DNA from: Sporomusaceae bacterium UBA1887
Lineage (GTDB): Bacteria > Bacillota > Negativicutes > Sporomusales > DSM-15969
Reading direction: 5' to 3'
Assembly (NCBI GenBank): GCA_002337925.1
Contig: DDHB01000034.1
Span: 1-14,734 of the forward strand
DNA: 14,734 nt
The position numbers and the translations under genes were made by a program. The notes beneath the pieces were generated by a model that was not told where the DNA came from, ran no database searches, and worked only from the letters and a program-made list of their open reading frames with translations. Of the stretch, positions 13,652 to 14,734 are shown in pieces (position 1 is the first letter of the stretch; the number at the start of each line of letters is the position of its first letter).

Positions 13652-14734
13652 GATAACCTAAGGCATACAGATCACTTGCCAGAGTATCAAAGGTTAGCAT
13701 TTTTTGCAGCGGTGAAAGGTTGACGGTATTTCGCAGGTGGCTGTCTAAGTATTTTGTTGTCTTGGTAATGAGGGGCAGATTACCGTGCTGTTTTATGTGA
13801 CGCAAGACTTCCTGTCCTTTACTGTTAAAAGCTAAGACCCTTGCATAAAGAGGGCCGGCAGCGTCAAAGCGGACCAGATCTTTTTTCGTAGTTCCAAGCA
13901 AAGCGTGAACAGCTATGCGCTGCAGGCGTGTCCGGGTATAGCGTTTGCTTTTAACAAGTGAAAAAAGCATTTCCAAGTCAATTGCCTGCAGTGCACTAGC
14001 GTGAATCTTATGGTGCAGTCCTTCGGCTATTTCAGGGATCTCCTCCAGTTCTCTTAAGGAAATGGTGCGGAGCTTTGCCAGCAGCATGTCGCCAAAGAAA
14101 TAGCTCTCTACAGGGCCCTTCTGGTGCTCCATCAGCTTCTGGAGCATGCTGAGGCTGCATTTAGGCAAGGCAGCTGTAATTTCTTCGTCCAGTGCTTTTC
14201 TCGTCAGCAAGGCCTTGCGGATAGCGGTGGCGCTGGCAATAGTGCCACTAATCACCTGCTGGTGATAGGGCGCTTGCTCGCGGGTAATTGCAGCGGGAAT
14301 GATCTGCGGCGCCCAACGGTTAATGGACCGCAGATACTCAATCGCAAGTATGTTATTTGGTGTCATTAGAAAGTCGGCCGGGAGTCCGGTTTGTGCTGCT
14401 ACTGCATTTGACAGGGCTTTGGCATATGGCAGGCCCTGCTCAATGCCGGACCGGAATAATTCAGCTGTAGCTGGCTGTTCAAAGGCACTTGCTGCAGCGG
14501 ACAGCATTGTCAGGTTGGCCTGTTCCGCTCCGAAGCAGAGGCAGTCTGTTCCTAATGCTGCAAGCAGCCGAATGCCGCCTGCAGCAAAATATTGAGCACT
14601 TCTTACTGCAAAAGCAAAGGGCAGCTCAATCACGAGGTCTATACCAGAGGAGACAGCCATCTCTGCCCGGGACCATTTATCAAAGACAGCGGCTTCGCCT
14701 CGCTGGACAAATTGGCCGCTCATGACAGCTACTA
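13590..14734 (-). CDS. TmcAL (YlbM), tRNA-Met cytidine acetate ligase, 5'-truncated by window end
   Basis: At least 381 residues of a protein matching YlbM/TmcAL. The enzyme uses ATP and acetate to make N4-acetylcytidine at the wobble base of elongator tRNA-Met. Visible motifs are VAVMSGQFVQRGE, FDKWSRAEMA and DLVIELPFAFAVRSAQYFA, then FGAEQ, MTPNNILAIEYL and, at the C terminus, ALGYPNPAFRAGGLDF. The family normally has about 30 more N-terminal residues with an HxGH nucleotide-binding motif. The frame stays open past the Met at 14723 to the window edge, so that Met is internal (MSG of the conserved motif) and the true start lies beyond the window. Its C terminus is full length for the family and overlaps the patatin gene tail-to-tail. 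Confidence 0.92.
   Translation of the reverse strand, partial: VAVMSGQFVQRGEAAVFDKWSRAEMAVSSGIDLVIELPFAFAVRSAQYFAAGGIRLLAALGTDCLCFGAEQANLTMLSAAASAFEQPATAELFRSGIEQGLPYAKALSNAVAAQTGLPADFLMTPNNILAIEYLRSINRWAPQIIPAAITREQAPYHQQVISGTIASATAIRKALLTRKALDEEITAALPKCSLSMLQKLMEHQKGPVESYFFGDMLLAKLRTISLRELEEIPEIAEGLHHKIHASALQAIDLEMLFSLVKSKRYTRTRLQRIAVHALLGTTKKDLVRFDAAGPLYARVLAFNSKGQEVLRHIKQHGNLPLITKTTKYLDSHLRNTVNLSPLQKMLTFDTLASDLYALGYPNPAFRAGGLDFLRSPSHLL

Noticed and set aside
14721..14723. Met at 14723 as the start of TmcAL
   Set aside because: It falls within the conserved VAVMSG motif and the frame continues to the window edge, so it is internal.

Overview
The window is a compact, mostly housekeeping segment of a spore-forming Firmicute. 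The evidence is the Gram-positive division cluster (sepF, ylmH, divIVA), an isoleucine T-box leader, a LspA-RluD-PyrR operon, and a homologue of the sporulation membrane protein YlbJ/SpoVV. The gene mix and moderate base composition would fit a Sporomusa- or Pelosinus-like member of the Negativicutes. That placement is an inference from gene order, not something the sequence proves.

Layout. At 108-3357 five co-directional genes lie close together: yggS, sepF, proC, ylmH and divIVA, with proC and ylmH overlapping by 4 bases. A well-formed promoter at 3368-3396 then drives an isoleucine T-box leader and ileS (3679-6465), which ends in a strong terminator. A small DUF5665-like membrane protein and a YteA-type DksA/TraR zinc-finger protein follow. 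A 162-bp imperfect palindrome, resembling a miniature inverted-repeat element, abuts the yteA-like gene and supplies its stop codon. Next come a TVP38/TMEM64 (VTT) membrane protein and a 55-residue 2[4Fe-4S] ferredoxin gene with its own extended -10 promoter and a perfect 15-bp terminator. The plus-strand run mgsA-lspA-rluD-pyrR follows. Its last three genes keep the order seen in Bacillus. Convergent to it is ylbJ/spoVV, preceded by a sequence resembling a sigma-E promoter. A patatin-like esterase is divergent from ylbJ. A 5'-truncated tmcAL (ylbM) converges on the patatin gene and overlaps it by 62 bases, running off the window end.

How the genes relate. SepF and DivIVA act in septum assembly and pole organisation. 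YlmH and RluD act on ribosomes or rRNA, and IleRS and TmcAL act on tRNA. LspA matures lipoproteins, PyrR senses UMP/PRPP to control pyrimidine genes, and MgsA diverts dihydroxyacetone phosphate to methylglyoxal. YlbJ/SpoVV is expected in the mother cell during sporulation.

I found no phage, CRISPR, toxin-antitoxin or defence genes, and no clearly novel multi-gene system. The points most worth a second look are the palindromic element at 7566-7727, the sigma-E-like promoter of ylbJ, the inverted repeat ahead of the ferredoxin promoter, and the conserved unknown gene after ileS. Seven of the sixteen genes use GTG or TTG starts (the start of the partial tmcAL is not visible).
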